Counted from the stretch's first letter, positions 1 through 13,746 are shown. The stretch: DNA of 64,000 nt from Litomosoides sigmodontis (GCA_963070105.1 OY718804.1:372001-436000); one strand, 5' to 3'. Notes: generated by a model from the letters alone, not told the origin. Made by a program: numbers and translations.

Positions 1-900
1 CTTGACAGTAGGCGTTACCGTTCCACTTCTACTCTCCCCGCCGTTCCTATCCGTCATCGGACAACAGTAAAGTCGTCGTTGAAAGTATGAGTTCTAGGAT
101 GGGCCAGGGAAATGACAGAGAGAGGACGATGAAAGAGCACACATACACACAGAGAGAGAGGGAGAGGGGCAGGGAGAGAGAGACAATGACAGAGAGATAT
201 CCTCACATTATCCTCCTAATTATCAATTTCGACCAGATGTGTTGTTGGATCACTTCCTCCTCACGAAGGTGTGCTTTTGTCGATAAAAATAGTTACGATT
301 TCGAGGATTGAAAGTTTTAGCTAACTTTTAAATTTTGCTGAGAAATAAAATGTTCGTTTAATCTTCTATAGCATTTCTGCCTTCAGCATTTAAATTCCAA
401 GCTAACTAACAATCAATTCAACTTTTTAAATGAATTCAAATTTCACACCAAAAATAGTGGCAATAATGATCGTGGTGAGAGAGTAGAGTGTCCCGGTATT
501 TCTGGATGGGATTGTACTGCTAATTTAGTAATAATTGAATATTTTCTTTTGTACTGTTGCTATTCGTATAAACCTTCTAATATTTGATATTGTGGGATCA
601 AGTAGACCAGTAATTTTTTTAATAACAAACACCGATAAAGCTCCAAGTGAAATATAAGCAAGCATTCTGCAGTTCATCGATAAGTCAGGAAGGTCAAAAC
701 GGCCCCATACAAATACTTCGTATGTTTTGATTTCGATCTAAAATAAGAAAAGACATTCTACCACTTTGGTACGCATTTGCTACCGAGCAGGTAACTGGCG
801 AAGTCAACTTCCTGAACAAAAATAGGTTTTGGACCCCGAAAAAATCAATAGGATGTATTTTGCAAAATTACAGGGAGCAGAAGAGTTGATCACTGCCACC

Positions 901-915
901 GGGGGGGGGGGGGGG
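901..915. repeat. G15 homopolymer
   Basis: Fifteen consecutive G in an otherwise AT-rich region, followed by CATTTTTCC. No other G or C run of this length was noticed in the window. Confidence 0.95.
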
Positions 916-3900
916 CATTTTTCCTAATTTAAACAAAGCTATCCAGACTTTTTCGCTTTGTAGCTCAGTGCAATTCATCTTCACTTCTTCGCTTGGGCAG
1001 ACCAAAATGGAAATGGTTCACTTTTCCTACTTACTCAAAAGAGTTGCAAGTAAAGCGTTATTTCTTGAATTTTTCCGCCTCGACAAAAATCATCCATCCA
1101 TCTAATCGCACGTCACTTTCCCACCGAACGCATTCATATTCCTCCTACTTCCTATCTCTTTCCTCTCTTCGCATCACTTCAACTCTTCTCGAAGTCATTT
1201 CCATAAAATTTACAATTATTAGTTCGCAAAAATTCTTCCAAACACCACAACTACCAACAGGCTAATCCATTTGCCTAGTTTTTTCCTCAATTCCTCGCCC
1301 CATCCAGCTAACTGAGCGACTAATTAGCAACACACATAGCTCTTACTTGTACAACAATGCCACATGTATTCCATTTCCTCACTTCTTCGACCCAATTGTC
1401 TTTCCGTTAAATTACATAAAATTTACTATTGCGGAAATTTCGATCTCCGTTTTTAGAAATTCCATCAGCTATTCGTCTACATTTCTAGCACTTATGTCCT
1501 ACTCTTTCTTTCTTAGCTATTTTCGAAATTTTATTGAATATTCTTAACATTTTGACAAATATGAAATTTTGCTAGTTAACACTTAGTGGATGTTGTAGAG
1601 ATTTTGATATGAAAGATTTGCAATCAAATAATTCAAAGTGTGAGAGATAGAAGAAAAATGTCGAACTGACTTCACTCTGACGAAGCAAAGCGAACATCGC
1701 AAAATAAAACTTTAGCAATTTTAATTGATAATGAAATGTAATGATCAATGCAAGTCAAATACTTTTTGAGACATTCTTCCACTTCTCACTTCCCAAGTCT
1801 AATTAAATATTTTGAAGTTTCAATATATTAAATGCAACGGCAAAAGGTTATGCACAAGGAAGCAGTGCGTTGAAGAGAAAAAGTGTTGAAACATTGCAGT
1901 TACCGCTCACGTCCCAAAAAAGAACAGAAAGTCCTACCTACTACTAATTTTATTATTTGAAACATTACTTTTCAAAAAAAGAAGATCAAACAAAATTGGA
2001 GCAATAAATGAATTGAGCAACTGTTGCTAAAAGTAAGCAACCGGCGACGTGACCGGCGTACGGAAGAGGAAGGAAGGAAGGAAGGAAGAAGACGGTGGAA
2101 AACAGCAAGATGTATGGATATCAGGAACTGTCCAAGGAAGGATAAATGAGTGGCGTCAAGTTGGTGGGTAATCGCAGATCATTTCGCATATACCAATAAA
2201 TGCTCTCCTCTCCTTCTCACTACATCGCGAAAAAAAACAAAGATTTAAGGGTGATGTGAACCACTACTCGTCGCCTATTTTTTTCCACCTTTCTATCCAT
2301 TCCCTTTCTTCCCTCCGAACTTCTCATTCCGTCGTTCCTTTCCTAAATTATTACAAATGAAGGAAGGCAACTCACCGCGTGGCATCCATATGCTTCCTTA
2401 TTTAGCCATTATGAATAAATTAGCGAAAGGTTCAATTCAAGGTGGTAATTTGCTCCACTCAAAGTGCTCGAATCATTTCAGCCAGCCTGAGCAAACAAAG
2501 AGAATTTGCTCCTTTGTGTGTCACGAAGTTTAAAGTAATCCTTATAAGATATACTCGCTCAGTCAACAGTTCACTTAATTAGCGAGATAAGAATATGAAT
2601 GGGTGGTAATACGAGAAGGAAGATGTAAAGTTTTTTGTTTGATTGCCTTAATTTTATTTGTCTTTAATTTTGAGAATGTTATCATCCGCCTCGATCTCTT
2701 TGTTTACAAGCACATATCCATTGAAATTAATTTAACTACTAATCATTTCATTTCACTTATAATAGGAAATTGTTAAGTAGATAATTAAATAAGTTATCAG
2801 TATGATCGATAATGGGATAATCGTTAATCGGTGTAACTGCGAGCTTTCCTTTATTCGGCATTTGGTTAAATGAATTACTGATTTTTTTGAAAAAATGATG
2901 AATAGGAAAAGGAAATAATAGTAGTTAAAGCAGTTTTTACTACTTTTCCATCAAGTGAATTATGATGCGACACCCACCTATCATTTAGAATTTATTTCTG
3001 GCCATCTCCGCCTGAAGCTAAAGTATGAAACGACAAGATGTCCCTTATTCTGATCATTGAAATGCGCCCTCTCAAATGTTGCATAAGGAAAGGAAAAGAC
3101 GTGAGAAACGAGCGTCACTTAACGTTGAGATATGTGCTAGCCGACCTCTTCTAGGACAACGTTCTTTGTCAAATCGGTTTGGTGGTAATTAACACTAATT
3201 ACTCTTAGAAGAGGAAGAATAACTTTCTAAGTTTTACTAAAAGAAAGTTAAAACTAAACGATCGAAGGGGAAATTCCTCGCACATATTCAGAAAAGAAAA
3301 TTTCTTCACAGAGTGAGAGAGAGCTACCGGCGATTGAGCTGCAGGCGATGAGGTGAAGTGGCAAGCAAAATTGAAAGCAACGGTTATTGTGTGATTGCGA
3401 TGATTGTAACTGTCAAACCTTCATTAGGTGAAGAGAAATGAAAGTAGGAAGAGGGAGAGTGAGAGAGAGGAGGAGAAAGGAAAAGTAAAAGGTATAAGGA
3501 TTATGGGCTTGAACCTGTATGCTTTGATTTGAAACGGATCAAAGGATGCCGAAGATTGTAATCAAATTAGGGTATCAATAAAAATGTCACTTCATAAGTT
3601 GACATGTCCTAGTGATAAAGGTAGGCAACACTTCCATCAATAAATTCGTTCTTATTCTGTAAAATTTTGCTACCATTTAGCAACGATCATTTATCGTAAC
3701 TCTTACTAATTAATTATTTAAAATTAAATAATTCAATTTAATTGCGAAAATATTAAACATAGGACAATGAAGTGCGAAAAAATGGTGGAAGGGAAGGAAA
3801 GATTTACGAAAAGAAATTTCAAATTTTAGTTAAAAATAGAATAATGTCAGAATGTCACCAAAAGTAATTATAATTAGAATGTCTGAACATTATTGAGCAT

Positions 3901-5156
3901 TAAGAATATTAAATTTAAAATTTTTATGATATATCAATTAATAAAATAATTATTTATGAACACATTTGCCTCGTACGTGTAACTACATAACCTGCACGAT
4001 TCTTCGGATGTTACGATTTTGCTTTGGATAATTTGAATTTAGAATTAATTCGAATAAATTTCACATCTCTTTTCAAACTATCTGCAATACAGTTCTTATA
4101 CAACACAGACATTTGCAACGATACTAAATGATTGCTATCATCGTTTCAAGTGTTTCATTATTGAATGTTGTAATTTGCGGTATTTGTTGTCCACAAGGAC
4201 TTTTATTTTCCGCGTGATCTGAAACCTTCGACGTCTCTTAATACCATTTGTTACGCAACATAATAGTTTTTCGTAGTAGTTTGTTTAATGGCACAAGCTT
4301 TTTTATGACACCCGATGGTTGCATTGGCTCGCAGACAAGAAGTTTTCAGGATCTGAACCGGAAACTATCCCAAAATTATGTATTCATTCAATTCAAAAAT
4401 CATTCTAAGCACTCAACTAATTAATTTCTCGTCGATTGACCTCAAATTACAGTATACCATGAATAACAGTGAACATGAACGAACGAGTAAATTTGATAAT
4501 GTGTTGTCATTGTTACCCTTTCTGCTATTCATGTCAGGTGTAGTTGAAAAGATAGGTGAGCGGCTTCATCAAAGCCACAGCGATACAATGTTCCGCATAT
4601 GTGTATATTAAACATATTCTTCTGCTTAATCTCGTACTTTACCACCAGGTATCATTTCAACTCATCAACAATCATTTATTTTATCCTTCTCTCTCTTCTT
4701 CAAGCGTTTCCTTTGAAGAGGACAATTCTTGAAGTCTTTTGAGTAAGTAAAGAGGTGAAGAACAAAAATTAATTTTTAATAATATTTTAGCAAATACAAA
4801 AGTCCCGAAATTGAATTTAAAGTTTGTTGCATGCAATAGCTGTAGCTTTAGCTCTACCAATAATACTAGCAGTTAATTTCTCTCTATTAAAAATATTATA
4901 GGAAAGTTTACGTCGGTGTTGTGACTTATGGACTTCATTAATATACTGGAATAAGTTAAGTAATGTTCGATCAAATTTTAAATGGAATTGCTTGGTTGTA
5001 AATTCAAAGTATCAGGAGAGGAAGATGACATATGTGCAGTACAACCACTGACACCAATATAACCCATTTTAGCTTTAAAATATTCGAGTAATATTCCGCG
5101 TGAAATTTGCAGCTAAAAGAATGTTTCATTCATAAAATGTCAAAAAAATTGCTGTA

Positions 5157-5430
5157 AAAAACTAATTAGTTCACTGATCTCTTATTTTTTATCAAAACGT
5201 TTTCGTTATGAATTATTAGTCGGAAATTTTTTACGGAAAAAAAATCACAAAACTGAAAGGTAGCATTCTATGTAATTTGCATGAGAGTAATTCGTCACAA
5301 CTACTCTTCCACTTCAAATTCATTTTTTGTTTCGCACTCATATTTTAATTATCGAAATTGCCATTGTAAAGCTAACTAGTTCACTGATCTTTTGTTTCTT
5401 ATCAAAATGATGAATTATATATTTGGAAAT
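5157..5430. repeat. Pair of diverged direct repeats
   Basis: The segment at about 5157-5215 (TTAGTTCACTGATCTC then TTATC) recurs at about 5370-5430 (CTAGTTCACTGATCTT then TTATC), about 210 bases apart. Both are followed by AAAA and a GAATTAT stretch. This looks like an old local duplication of non-coding DNA; no protein is implied. Confidence 0.6.
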
Positions 5431-7161
5431 TATTAATGGTTCTTCCTTCTCATTTCATATTAAACGCTTCGTTCATACATTTCCAAAAGAAAAAGTTTTT
5501 TCGAAATACATTTTTGTACTGCAAAATATGAAGGTTTCTTAAAACAGAAAATAGTGGAAGAAATAACGGAAGAGAGGAGGAATAGAAAGAATTGAAATTC
5601 AAACAAAGAAAGTGTAAATGCTGGCGACCAAAATACACTTCGATAATAAGGATGTGGGAGCAATTTAAATGGATAGAAAAGATTAGAAAACAATGCAAGT
5701 GTACTGTCAAGCGATGTTATCAAAAATTGAAAAGCCACTGAAAGCGTATTAATTGATAAATTTGGGTGGTAACCAATACAAACAGTTCTTTTGCGCTGTA
5801 CAACCAATAATTCATTAATGATAAGCCCTCTGGCCAATAAACCTCAACCTGAGACCAATTGCGCCATTTCTTATTTGCATTTATCTTTCTCTCTCTTTCT
5901 TGCTCTCTTGCTGCTGCTGCTCTTTCATATTTATTTTTCCTACCATTTCCGCTCCTTGTCCTCACCTGTTGCTGCATTTACTACTTTATCATTCCCTAAT
6001 TCTAACTCAATTTACAACAACAACAACAAGTACTACCATTACCACTGCTGCCGTCGGTAGTATCACTTAACGTTCCCTTTCTTCATTTATTGTTTCTGTC
6101 CCTTTTTCGTCACCAATAAACAATTTTTATTACTTTTCAACGATGACACATTTGTTTTCTCTCTTTCTCTTTGCTAATTGTCGAAAGAAAGAAGGACAAA
6201 TGTAAGCGTAAAATGAACATCCTTCTTCCACTCTCCCCCTCTCTCCAACTGTTTATTCCTTCCATTCCACATAATGAAACTCAATTTAGAGCTAAAAAAG
6301 AAAAGTATTTGCAATAATCTCAATCCCATCACGCTCTTCTCTTCCCTTCGACATTATGATATTCCGAATTTCATTTTAATTTTCTTACTAAGCTAACTTT
6401 CGAAAATTCGATGCCTACACCTATCTTAACATCATCTAGTAATCATCCACTGTAGCTTTATTCCATAATGGCTAGCATGCAATCAGGGATACAATTTATA
6501 GTATTCCCTTTACAACTTACAGCTCTCACTAGAAATGAATTGCTCCCTATAACCCACTACCTATAACTGAATGTCCCCAATAGTTCAAATCTCGAAAGTT
6601 CAAAAAGCACCGCCCGACGGTTCACTTGAATGCACAATTAACATATAATACGTATGAAAAGCCAATCGATTACATCCAATTACAATCTCCGCGCTTCTGT
6701 TAGCGGAAAATGTCATAAGTTGCACTTGGATGAGAGGTAATTTATTTACAGCATTATTCTTAGTTCAAATTTCAAATGTACCGGCAAGCAGTATAACGCT
6801 GTAAATCACATCATTGTGCCATCTCAGTTGATCGAGTAGCAGTAGCTTCCATACCCCATTAACACTGTCCCACACCACATTCTTCTTTCCTTTTCAGGTC
6901 ACACACATTGATTTGTAAATCAGGTGAACATATATTGTTTATATATTTTCCAATATTTAGGACCATTAAGCAGTAGAATCCTAAAGTTTCTTCACCAATA
7001 ACAATAAATTATAAGATGTACTCTATCATATAACAGTATTCAGGTTAAGTTTAGATATGAAATTAATGAATTGTTGCATTACAACGGCAATAATCTACCA
7101 AACTAAGCTCTCAAAACCATTCAACAATTACTGTTACACAAATCGTGTAGTAATGATCCTT

Positions 7162-7371
7162 TTAGAAAAAAAAACGTCCGAAACGTTGCGCAATGTGTAC
7201 TAGGCGGTACGGTCGTAGAAATATCGAAAAACAAACAATGATGGGAATGAGAAGTAAAAGATAATAAAAGATAATCCGTGAAGATTTTCGATTGCGATCA
7301 GAAATGTTTTGTTTTGTTGTAACTGCAAATTTCACTGGTACAATTGCAACCAATTTTTTTAAGTACAACAT
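7162..7371 (-). CDS. Possible 69-aa membrane protein downstream of POLR3C
   Basis: Unrecognised uninterrupted ORF from an ATG at 7371 to TAA at 7162. The N-terminus is short and basic (MLYLKKLVAIVP). A polar stretch follows, then one clear membrane segment (IIFYYLLLLIPIIVCFSIFL) and a basic tail ending in GRFFF. It lies 266 bases downstream of the POLR3C stop in the same orientation, so it could be the last gene of a polycistronic unit, or simply chance ORF in the 3' flank. An internal TTTGCAG acceptor near 7320 would allow an alternative start exon. No family is assigned, and coding status is uncertain. Confidence 0.3.
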   Translation of the reverse strand: MLYLKKLVAIVPVKFAVTTKQNISDRNRKSSRIIFYYLLLLIPIIVCFSIFLRPYRLVHIAQRFGRFFF

Positions 7372-7637
7372 AACCGACAAGATTTAATATTGATATAATG
7401 GATTTTCAGCCAGCTAGCGTTCGTTATCTCTAAATGATCTCTCCTCGATTGCTTCCACTCAAGGTAAATTGTAGGAAAGAGTGCCAAATAATAGAAATGA
7501 GAATATCATAGTAAGTAACACAAACTTTCCCTACTTTTCCGATACTTTTCATATGAAAATTCCTTTAAGAGGTTTTGAATTCAAAGAGATGATCAACTAC
7601 TAGCAGGGCAAAGAAAATACTTATTAAATATATATCC

Positions 7638-8803
7638 TCAAACTCTTCGCCTAGCAAAATTCAAAAACAATGTATATAGTAGTATATCACGGTCAATCTC
7701 AATTTCAGTACATATCAGTGTTGCTTGACCTTTGCGATACTTTTCTAAAGTGGCGCGATCGCCAGGTGTCAAATACATTTCTTCCACTTCACTAATCTGA
7801 AAAGGATACGAACATCCAGAACGTTTTAATTCTCAGTAACCAAGTCTGCAAATATTTCTAAGGCAATTTTAAGAAGCGAAACTAATAAAAATTCGAAAAG
7901 ATAAACCTGCTGTTTTTTTGTTTCTTTATCGAGATTTTCATCCAGTTCAATATTTGCTATAATGGTTTCCATTTTCAAATTTCGATCTATTAAAATCCTG
8001 AAAATTTTATAATAACAAAGTTTCCATTTCACTCCGGTCCTTTTTATTGGCCGTAGAAGGTTGGAATTAATTTCCATTGCACAAGTAGGTCTGCAACTTT
8101 ATGGCTGTTATTATAAAAAAGTTAAATTAAAAAATCACGTAAATTTCATTTTGAGAGTTTGCCACAGAAGTCGATTGAAAGCATGAAAGAAATTGCACAA
8201 ACTTACTTATGTTCCTTAGTTTCATGACGCCTTCGTATAATTATGTTTCTCAAAACCTTAAAATGTTACATAATTTTGGAATTAGCATTGATACAAGAGT
8301 TCTATGTGATCTGTATGACATGATCAATAATAGCCTTTTTTTGTGAAAATCAATAGAAACCTGATATAAAAACTTTGGATATGCAAGCATAAAATATTAT
8401 AAGAAAGCTGAATTCTATTAATTTCTGATGAATGCAAAGAAATAAGAAAACCGATGTTTGTGACTTTGAAAATGTACCTTGCAAGTAAATAAATATAAGT
8501 TGTGAGCTACCACGCTTAAATCGACATAATACAGATAAATTGTTCGAGCTGGTGCGAAATCATTCGTTTTAGCGACGTGCTGAGCAAAATGAGCAAAATA
8601 AATGTTAATGCATCTGACAAGAAAAATTGAAAAAACTTGAATACATCAAATATATTGATAAAAAATATTACTCAGAAAAAATAAGCATAAAATTCCAGCA
8701 GGAAAAGCTTACTGGACTAGATATTCTTTTCGAATTTTCTTTTAAACTCATATTTTTAGATTCAGAAATGATAGAATGATATAATAACTAGAGTTTCATT
8801 CTG

Positions 8804-8873
<70 letters not shown>

Positions 8874-11800
8874 CATACATTTGTTATCATTTTATTTTGT
8901 TAGAGTACGGTCTTTAAGTATCTGGCACTTCTCTTTGCAATTCAAATGCCTTTCTCGTTTAATATTATGTTTACGTTAGCAATTATTTGATGAGACTGAC
9001 TCTAATCATTTCTACTCTCCGTAATTACTTTATGTAATTAAAATACATTGTCATATGACATTTCGGACTACACTATCACTTTCGGACTACGCATCTATCA
9101 CTATATGGTAATAAAAAGGTTGAAACCTTAGAAAACTAAAAATTCTTCTTATCCGTTTTAGTTGCAAACTACCGGAGATTTATAAAGCAATTTTCAACTG
9201 AAAAAACTCCGAATACCTTCATCAAAACAAATCCCTTCTCCAATAATTGATAACAAAGTTTACGCGTCTCCGTCGATGATAACATCGCTAATTTTTCAAC
9301 CTGCAGTAATTGTAGTTCAAATAACTGTTTTGTTGATAGACTTAGTAGCAGAAGAATGAGAGCTAAATGTAGAATGTTATTAATCTTTCGTATAAACTTC
9401 ATAACCAGTCGTGCTATCCGAATAATTTCAATGCAGCATGAATTGAGAGGAAGTATGGGTGATAATTTCTCTGTATAACCTAACCTTTTATGCATACGGT
9501 ATTTATATTGAAAACAAAACAGTTGAACCTCAACCACACAACATAAAATACCGCCATCACTATAGGAGACAGTATATTTATATTACTGGACGATGCTAAT
9601 AAGTCCATACGTAACCTACAATTTCAAGTCTACTGAATTCCTTTGCTTTCACCCCTCAAATTATGTAATCCAGTGAGTGATAAGCGTACTCACAAAATTT
9701 CATTGTTTGAAATCTATCTTATTTAGCAAAAATATATGGCAATGTTCCCAGTATGAAAAAAACATTTAGTTGATGAATTCGCATTCGATTCACTAATTTT
9801 CAGTAAAATGGCTAGGTCGAAACTCACATGATCTTCTTCTAGATAACCTTTTTGCATAAGAAGTCGAAAAACTCGAACAGCTCGCGTATCCAGTTTTTCT
9901 CGAATGGCTGATTCAACATAACGTTCACAGTGTGTAGTTATTGCTTTTTCAAAATCTGTAACAGATACTACAGTGCAGTTTAAAAGAGAATTTATGGAAA
10001 ACAAAAAGAAAATATCATTGAGAATAAGACTAGTTCCAAAAGAAGAACAAATTCTCCTAGGTTAAATTCAGTGATGAACCACATATCATAAAAGAACTTA
10101 TGGCTTTAAATAGATATCACCGACTTACCAACAACAAAAAGACCACCCGAGCTGTCTCCAACTTTTCGTACAATTCCACCGCTTTCACACAGCAGACGTA
10201 ATGCTATTTCAATGTCATGTTTTGCTAAACTCATTTCATTCACGTTTGCGGTTCGCACGACGTCATGAATCTGAAAAGCTTGTTTTTCTAAATTTCTCAC
10301 TTTAAATTTAAATCGCAAAAAATATAGCTAAAAATCAACCATTTTAGAATTCTCTTGGATAAAAGAGTGTAGGATTCAGGATTAGAACAAACAGAACGGT
10401 TAAAATAAGTGCCACTCTTCTTCTAAGACTTCTGCTAGCTTATAGCTAACATGTAATTCACGTCGTGATGAAGCGCACTGTAGTAAATAATAAGACACTC
10501 ATAAAAGAAACAAAAAACGTGTATAACATCCAGACTTTACGTTTACGTAAACAATTTTATTTTTCTTTCGTCAAGGAACTTTTTCACCATTTGTAACTTA
10601 CAGATATGGGAAAAGAAGCTGCAGCTAACGAATCAGTCTTCATTTCACTGATTTTCAGCAAAACCTTCAAAGTTTTGACGCAATTTTCGTGAACTGAATC
10701 ACCAGATTCATAGGCATCAACAACCATTTCATCACGTAAATATCGCTCAAAACGTAAATAATTTAAATGCCAATAAATATCACCATCCGGATCTTCCCTT
10801 TCATTGCTCAGATTTTTCCGCTTCCGAAATCTACTATCAACTGAAAGTTGATTCGTATGAATTCTGCTCTGTATTTTTGATAATGGCATTTACGGGTTCT
10901 CACCAATTTCCACCATAACAAGTAGACTGCAAATTTTTTGCAGAACGGCAGAGTCTGACAGTTTAAAGCTATCTCTAATGCAATACTACTACTACTTGTT
11001 AACGTCAATAAAGTTGCCAGAAAAAGAAAAAAGAAAATCACCTTCGTAACCGTTATGCTTAGTGTATTCTCAAATCAAAGAATGCTTAAAAGTTATGCAT
11101 GTCTAACATTCAATGGATTACTTATAAAAAATTTACCATTAGTCTCTTGTTTCTTCACATCAAGAATTACATCCGGCATGATAAATGGGTCTGAATGCTT
11201 CTCAAAAGTAGGGCATCCACAAAAGTTACTCTCAATTCTGGGATATCGCATAATAAACTGTGTTTCAGCAAGCCGGCAAAAGACTGTTTTCACCTTGAAA
11301 TAACCAAAAAATTGAAGTATTAAATTAAAAATTTTAATTTAATACTTGGAATCATCAACAGTTATACCAGTCCGGAAAACAACTCTTGGAATCATTTTCC
11401 TCGCACAAACTCATATAATATCACAACAAAGTGACCTACTACTGTAATGTGTGATCAAAAGGTCGAAAAATTTTAATCAAAATGATCAGGCATCCAGAGC
11501 CAAGTTCTTAAATTTTAGCGGATCACGATTATGAAAATAATAAAGAAAAGTAGTTTACTTCATCTCATAAACTCTTCAATTTCCAAGGAGCATCCCATAT
11601 ATCCACAAAACATGACATCTCAAATGTACCCCTGATGTCAAGATATTCATTACAGCACATCTCCTTTTATAAAGTCCCTTATGTCGAATGCATAGCAACA
11701 TTAAACTTATTAAATTTCATTTAACCAGATATTTCTATGTCAGCAATAATGTGTTGCTTGCCAACTTAAAATCAAAAAAAGGAAATTATACCTCATTATT

Positions 11801-12413
11801 CGATATTTCCAACCTAGCAGCAACACGTCTGATGCATGATGAACAAGTAAGTCGCCCTTGACTGATGATTTCTTCGCATATTGCTTCCGCTACTTCACCG
11901 TATAACGTTTTAGCAACAAATGAGCATCTCGCTGATCGTATTAGACGTAGTATATCAATCACTTGAGCAGAATAAATTATGCGATGACGTTCGTCCTGAG
12001 AAAACCGTAAAATTCCATGCTGTTCCAAAATTACCATTGCCCGCTTTATCTGCAATCAATTTATGCTCTCTAAATTATATAAAACCTACGAATACCACCA
12101 GAAGCAAAACTAGCTAGTTCCCAGGAAAACTAGTTTCCACGTATCACATTGAAAAACCTAACATGTAAGCATGGCAGTGTTCAAAATAAAATATAACCTG
12201 AGTTATACGGTACCTGTATAAAAAGGGCCAAGAGATTAGTATTGTAATCTCACAAGAACCAACCTCAGAAAATCTAAATCGGTTACGTAACCTCTGGAAT
12301 ATAATCGGTAGAGGTATGGCTTCGCTCAGTAACACACTCCCAACAGCAGCCGCTATCGGTCCAAACTGATCTTCTAAAATCTCGGCACACGCATCAATCT
12401 CCGCGGAGCTCAT
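7638..12413 (-). CDS. POLR3C: DNA-directed RNA polymerase III subunit RPC3 (POLR3C/RPC62)
   Basis: Complete 12-exon gene, 530 aa; human POLR3C is 534 aa. Exons in transcript order: 12413-12264, 12049-11792, 11293-11137, 10926-10894, 10840-10602, 10270-10129, 9955-9828, 9300-9217, 8579-8478, 8256-8207, 7997-7907 and 7796-7638 (TGA). Every junction keeps phase. RPC3 carries tandem winged-helix domains and forms a Pol III-specific subcomplex with RPC6 and RPC7 that serves initiation at tRNA and 5S genes in the nucleus. Family-like blocks seen include SSAEIDACAEILEDQFGPIA at the N-terminus, DGDIYWHLNYLRFERYLRDE in the middle, SGGLFVV, VRVFRLLMQKGYLE, FAPARTIYLY and ISEVEEMYLTPGDRATLEKY near the C-terminus. 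A possible trans-splice acceptor (TACCAG) lies 12 bases before the ATG. The fourth exon is only 33 nt and the next intron only 53 nt. A TA microsatellite sits in the intron at 8580-9216. Identity is firm; the small exon is the least certain part. Confidence 0.93.
8806..8869. repeat. (TA)n microsatellite in a POLR3C intron
   Basis: About 64 bases of uninterrupted TA dinucleotide between POLR3C exons at 9300-9217 and 8579-8478. It explains part of the length of that intron, one of the largest in the gene. Confidence 0.95.
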
Positions 12414-12747
12414 CGTGTCATGACCTGGTATAGCACAGTACTAAAGTTTTCAAATTTCCTGATAAATGGTTACCTGAGATATAATTACACATCATCCATA
12501 AATATCAGGCAGAGTGGCCTATGTCAAGGAAATGCGCGAAAAAGAGTTTTATACAATTTTATCCCAAGAAAATTAAATCCTGATTTTTCCGAAATAGTGC
12601 ATAAAAATAGCTACAGCATATAATTTACAACACAGCTACATTTTTAAAAGATTCAAACAGTTTAAGCACAAAGAAAAAATGGAGCGGTATATTAACATAC
12701 ATTATCATAGCATATAAACATTTCACTGACAGTATACTTTTAATAAT

Positions 12748-13264
12748 TCACCACAATAACTTCACATTAAATGGCTCCTTCTGGTGATGTTTTGCATATT
12801 CAGTGCATCGCACTTCCCAGCGGCCATCTACTCGAATAAAGTAACAGTATGAACATCGAAGTTTCAACTGCCTCCGGACCTGAAATATACTATAATGTTA
12901 CTAACTTCAGGTCATTTACATCAGTTTAAAGTTCAAGATCAATCACAGATTATTAGGTTTCTACAACTAAATAAGTGAATCTATTTCATGTCCAAATCGA
13001 ATGCTATTTCTCCAACCTATTACTCCATCCAACAAGACAGTTTGTTGACATAAAAATCATAGCAGAGATCTATAAATTTGCGTTCTTTATAAAGCACAAA
13101 AATGTTGCATTTGTTACGAAACTGAATGCTAAATCTCAAAATTGAAAAGAAACCTTGAAATTTGCTCGGCTTTCAAACATGCTATTTGCCGGGTTCAGTA
13201 AACCGCGCAATATTGTTTGGCAGCTCTGATATCCTACACCAAAAATACGACCAACTGATAACAT
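12748..13264 (-). CDS. MRPL36: Mitochondrial ribosomal protein bL36m
   Basis: Two exons, 13264-13154 and 12879-12748 (TGA), encode 80 aa. The first exon supplies a 37-residue N-terminus compatible with a mitochondrial targeting peptide. The second supplies the bL36 core: VRRQLKLRCSYCYFIRVDG, then GRWEVRCTEYAKHHQKEPF. The zinc-ribbon pattern is present as C46-x2-C49-x12-C62-x5-H68, so this looks functional. bL36m is a small large-subunit protein near the peptidyl-transferase region of the mitoribosome. The gene is upstream of POLR3C on the same strand, with 334 bases between its stop and the POLR3C ATG, which could indicate an operon. The short length and two-exon form made it easy to miss; the motif match is strong. 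Confidence 0.9.
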
Positions 13265-13746
13265 TCTCGAAGTCTTGAAAAAAAACTAAATTCCAATGAA
13301 AACTAGATTTCCATAGAAATGCAATAACAACTACAACGAAGAACAACGGCATCAAACAAGGAACCACTAAATGTCGCTCAGAAACTTAAAATTTGCTCAA
13401 ACCTATAAAATTCTAAAAAAAAATCACACAACACCTCTTCCGGATATGGAACAACTCACACAATAAAGCTTTGATCAGCTACAGAGATTCCTCTGGAAGT
13501 GCTTCACTAAATCGAGAATTAGTCGCTGTGACATTTTTCATTATTTATTTCTCTACATTAAACAACTGAAAAGTACACGCTTCATCCTTTCATTTTAATT
13601 ATTTACTAAAAATTCTTGTTATTCGCATCATACATTTCTTTTCTTGCATGATCAAGTGAACGAAATCAAAAATTAGCTGAAAAGTCCGGTAAGTTGAGGA
13701 GTGGGAAAGTGAGGGCAACTAAGTTGATGTCGAAATCGCCCATGAC

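Larger units (their letters stand above)
1..7161. other. 7.2 kb with no gene resolved
   Basis: AT-rich non-coding sequence. I found no chain of exons with matching phases and recognisable protein similarity. It contains a GA/CA-rich stretch near 118-205, a 15-base G run at 901-915, a GGAA run near 2067-2088, pyrimidine-rich stretches near 1100-1165 and 5880-5945, and two diverged copies of a ~55-bp segment at 5157-5215 and 5370-5430. A 28-codon hydrophobic ORF at 4459, following a possible acceptor, is too weak to call. Confidence 0.6.

Noticed and set aside
4459..4611. Short ORF starting MNNSEHERTSKFDNVL
   Set aside because: A possible acceptor precedes it, but no partner exon and no family similarity.
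10869..10903. 35-nt intron in POLR3C
   Set aside because: Keeps frame but is too short; the 53-nt choice with GTAAAT donor and CTTTCAG acceptor fits better.
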